Assembly (NCBI GenBank): GCA_904501705.1
Contig: CAJGCA010000039.1
Span: 1-15,527, forward strand
DNA from: Clostridiaceae bacterium
GTDB lineage: Bacteria; Bacillota; Clostridia; Oscillospirales; Acutalibacteraceae
Length of the DNA: 15,527 bases
Direction of reading: 5' to 3'
Of this stretch, positions 14,343-15,527 are shown piece after piece; the first letter of the stretch is position 1, and the number at the start of each line of letters is the position of its first letter. The notes beneath the pieces were generated by a model. That model searched no databases. It saw only the letters and a program-made list of their open reading frames with translations, and had not been told where the DNA came from. The translations under genes were made by a program, and so were the position numbers.

Positions 14343-15331
14343 TATTCATCATCTTTTTTATTTTTATTTTCTACTTTAGCCAGTGGTGATGCTGCCGCCG
14401 CTCTCTTCAGTTGCTCTGTCGAGGTGTGTGTGTAGATCTCCGTTGTACCGAGATTCTTATGTCCCAGAATCTCTTTTAGAACCAGTACATCAACGCCGCC
14501 TTGCTGATACATTAATGTGGCCGCTGTATGTCGAAGCTTATGCGCAGAATACTCTTCAGCGCCGCTGACTTGCTTTAAGTAACTTTTTACAATATAATGC
14601 ACCCCTTGCAGGCTGATGCGATCCTTCGTATGTCCGTAAAACAGGGCTTTTTTGTCCTTAGTTCCTTCAATCGGGCGCTTGGGTAGATACGCCGAAAGTG
14701 CCTTTTGACACGCCTCGTTCAAATAAACCGTTCGTTCTTTATTGCCTTTACCGATTACGCGCAGGCTGTTGTCGCTGCGCACGTCGGACAAATTTAAACC
14801 GGCTAATTCCGCTCGCCGAAGCCCGCAATTCAGCAATAAGGTGAGTATGCAATAGTCTCTTTCTGCGTATTTACCATTACTTGCCAAAGAAAGCAATTCC
14901 AGTGATTGATCCAGCGTCAGGTATTGCGGCATCCGAGAAGGCAACTTAGGTAAACTTAAGTTTTTCGCAGGATTATCATTAATTTGATGGGTGATGTCTG
15001 AGAGATAATAGAAAAAACGACGCAATGACGAAACCTTGCGAGCGCGCGTAACATTAGAATTTCCGCGATCACTTTTAGTGTAATTCATAAACTCAAAAAG
15101 ATCGTTTAATGTCACTGTGCGAAGCAACTCTAAATCAACCAACCGAATATCCGGCTGGGAGTCAGGAGATTCATCAACAATAGAGCGTTGAATCAAAAGG
15201 AAGCGAAAGAATGTGCGAAGATCAATAAAGTAACCGTTCACAGTATTTTCGGAACGACCTTTGATCGTTTCCATATAGCCGAGATAATCCCGAAGCACGT
15301 CGGGGCACTCAGCCAAATAGGCTCTATTCAA
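14342..15331 (-). CDS. Xer-type tyrosine recombinase
   Basis: This 329-residue protein has an N-terminal SAM-like core-binding domain (about 10-115) and a C-terminal catalytic domain. All six catalytic residues are present: Arg172 in CGLRRAEL, Lys195 in IGKGNKER, His264 and Arg267 in HKLRHT, His291 in LGHKNLGTTEIY, and the nucleophile Tyr300. The overall layout is that of XerC/XerD, with an insertion-like loop at 49-70 and a lysine-rich tail. The start is TTG at 15331, because an in-frame stop lies directly upstream and no ATG occurs before residue 20; AAAGG lies about 11 nt ahead. The neighbours are housekeeping genes, so a chromosomal Xer protein is likelier than a phage integrase. Confidence 0.88.
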   Translation of the reverse strand: MNRAYLAECPDVLRDYLGYMETIKGRSENTVNGYFIDLRTFFRFLLIQRSIVDESPDSQPDIRLVDLELLRTVTLNDLFEFMNYTKSDRGNSNVTRARKVSSLRRFFYYLSDITHQINDNPAKNLSLPKLPSRMPQYLTLDQSLELLSLASNGKYAERDYCILTLLLNCGLRRAELAGLNLSDVRSDNSLRVIGKGNKERTVYLNEACQKALSAYLPKRPIEGTKDKKALFYGHTKDRISLQGVHYIVKSYLKQVSGAEEYSAHKLRHTAATLMYQQGGVDVLVLKEILGHKNLGTTEIYTHTSTEQLKRAAAASPLAKVENKNKKDDE

Positions 15332-15378
15332 TCAAATCAACGCCTTTCTAATATAATATTCGCCCAAGCCCTTCCCTA

Positions 15379-15408
15379 AACTATATTAAATATTAATTTA
15401 GTATAGTT
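15379..15408. repeat. 30-bp imperfect palindrome upstream of the xer gene (dif-like size)
   Basis: AACTATATTAAAT (15379-15391), spacer ATTA, and ATTTAGTATAGTT (15396-15408) match as inverted arms at 12 of 13 positions. The inner 28 bp start with ACT and end with AGT and could be parsed as 11-6-11, the layout of a Xer recombination site. It lies about 48 bp upstream of the recombinase start. The region is AT-rich, so chance or a promoter/operator role is possible. Confidence 0.35.
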
Positions 15409-15462
15409 ATGTTAATTTTTCGGGCAGTAGAGGAAATTGCGTCCTCCCCGTCTTGTGTTCTA

Positions 15463-15527
15463 TTAATTGAATAAATACCCGCGTTCGAGCATCGACTGAG
15501 CCGCCAGTAAGACACCGATCTTACCGC
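15463..15527 (-). CDS. C-terminal end of an unidentified gene (partial)
   Basis: A minus-strand frame runs in from the right edge and ends at TAA (15465-15463). The 20 visible residues are GKIGVLLAAQSMLERGYLFN, an amphipathic helix-like end. They are too few to identify the family. The frame uses ordinary codons and ends in a plausible place, about 130 nt before the recombinase start, but no clear terminator separates the two genes. Confidence 0.45.
   Translation of the reverse strand, partial: GKIGVLLAAQSMLERGYLFN

Noticed and set aside
14342..15331. Integrase of a prophage or integrative element
   Set aside because: No phage, transfer or tRNA-attachment features are visible. The neighbours are housekeeping genes and the protein has XerC/XerD architecture.
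15430..15455. Terminator for the right-edge gene
   Set aside because: GAGGA and TCCTC can pair around a 7-nt loop, but no T-tract follows on either strand and the stem is only 5 bp.

Overview
The window looks like a chromosomal housekeeping region of a spore-forming Firmicute of class Clostridia, most likely an Oscillospiraceae/Ruminococcaceae-type gut bacterium. The reasons are the cotJABC spore-coat operon, an IreB-family regulator, a canonical T-box leader ahead of pheST, the neighbour pair mltG and a U32-family protein, and strong Shine-Dalgarno sites throughout. This placement is an inference from gene content. I see no prophage, insertion sequence, CRISPR array, rRNA or tRNA.

Left part, 1-6206, minus strand. 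A short nested palindrome at the left edge looks like a copy of a dispersed repeat. Two hairpins follow, then cotJA-cotJB-cotJC behind a SigE-like promoter; cotJA is only 56 codons. Upstream lie a TVP38/TMEM64 membrane protein, an unrecognised 99-residue protein translated with ireB, and pheST. IreB is a substrate of the PASTA-type Ser/Thr kinase pathway that monitors the cell wall. pheST has a 250-nt phenylalanine T-box with a visible UUC specifier, antiterminator sequence and terminator.

Middle part, 6502-11397, plus strand. Divergent SigA promoters at 6502-6529 and 6582-6610 separate pheST from a tightly packed operon: thyX, tmk, a GNAT acetyltransferase, a DJ-1/PfpI protein, 5-formyl-THF cyclo-ligase and mltG. 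Four of its five junctions overlap or are nearly contiguous. ThyX makes dTMP from dUMP with methylene-THF, Tmk phosphorylates dTMP, and the cyclo-ligase returns 5-formyl-THF to the folate pool, so the core is dTTP and folate supply. MltG, a peptidoglycan glycan-strand terminator, closes the operon before an intrinsic terminator.

Right part, 11398-15527. A U32-family protein (tRNA/rRNA hydroxylation type) and a short class B penicillin-binding protein without PASTA domains follow on the plus strand. They meet a convergent Xer-type tyrosine recombinase at a 17-bp bidirectional hairpin. Just upstream of the recombinase start is an AT-rich imperfect palindrome whose 28-bp core has the size of a dif site. 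The right edge holds only the C-terminal end of an unidentified minus-strand gene.

I found no wholly new multi-gene system. The best leads are the dif-like palindrome beside the recombinase, the unrecognised partner of ireB, the edge repeat, an altered DR motif in Tmk and a cysteine-rich tail on ThyX.
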